Source: Casp-Chloro-G3 sp002816715 | GTDB lineage: Bacteria > Chloroflexota > Dehalococcoidia > Lucifugimonadales > UBA3495 | Length of the DNA stretch: 6,095 nucleotides | Reading direction: 5' to 3' | NCBI GenBank assembly: GCA_027623815.1 | Contig: JAQBUV010000117.1 | Coordinates: 1 to 6,095 of the forward strand | Part shown: positions 5,999-6,095 of the stretch, in pieces | Layout of the letters: the number at the start of each line of letters is the position of its first letter | How positions within the stretch are numbered: position 1 is the first letter of the stretch | The notes under the pieces: generated by a model | What the model saw: the letters and a program-made list of their open reading frames with translations, nothing else | Databases searched by the model: none | Told to the model about the DNA's origin: nothing | Program-made: the position numbers and the translations under genes

Positions 5999-6095
5999 GA
6001 TGTTTATATTCCCTAGCATGCCCTACCTGGATGACTCCACAATCACAGGCACTGCGTAGATAGAGTTGTTGGCGAACCCCCCGGGAATTCCCCTT
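5999..6095. other. Non-coding tail with no recognisable gene
   Basis: I see no supported open reading frame, promoter or T-tract terminator after the TerC gene up to the window end. The only structure is the 10-base palindrome GGGAATTCCC at 6083-6092, next to a C-run. The following gene, if any, lies beyond the window. Confidence 0.5.

Noticed and set aside
6083..6092. GGGAATTCCC palindrome near the window end as a cloning-site scar or operator
   Set aside because: A single 10-base palindrome containing an EcoRI site at the edge is not enough to support either idea.

Overview
The window is a compact, one-strand bacterial gene cluster. All genes are on the + strand, with gaps of 16 to 188 bases and no stretch over 300 bases without a gene. 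In order it holds: the C-terminal half of a P-type cation-transporting ATPase (Ca2+-type, P2A-like), a single-domain UspA protein, a GNAT acetyltransferase, an intact two-domain UspA protein, a second two-domain UspA gene broken by a frameshift, a 77-residue protein I do not recognise, and a TerC/Alx-family membrane protein. The last 180 bases hold no convincing gene, but contain a tRNA-like 3' half on the - strand.

The organism is a bacterium: most genes have Shine-Dalgarno sites and the base composition looks moderately GC-rich by eye. Strings of one- and two-domain UspA proteins with HGRSG-type nucleotide loops, beside a P2A ATPase and a GNAT protein, remind me of environmental Chloroflexota (Dehalococcoidia-like) or similar metagenomic lineages. 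That placement is an impression from protein style and needs a database search.

Layout. 1-1347: ATPase, whose start, actuator domain and DKTGT phosphorylation site lie upstream of the window. 1348-1535: the longest internal gap, with two abutting inverted repeats and a near-perfect Shine-Dalgarno site. 1536-2048: UspA. 2118-2705: GNAT. 2745-3695: tandem UspA. 3712-4631: tandem UspA with a frameshift at 4439-4441. 4682-4915: small hypothetical protein. 4960-5913: TerC/Alx. 5914-6095: non-coding tail.

How the genes may work together (inference): two membrane proteins, a likely Ca2+ pump and a likely Mn2+-type exporter, flank soluble nucleotide-binding stress proteins and an acetyltransferase. 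This fits an ion-homeostasis and general-stress module. The most notable points are the one-base lesion, whose repair restores a full UspA domain, the duplication of a two-domain Usp as a unit, and the GNAT gene set between Usp genes, which suggests Usp acetylation. I see no CRISPR array, transposase or phage gene, and nothing that clearly amounts to a new system.
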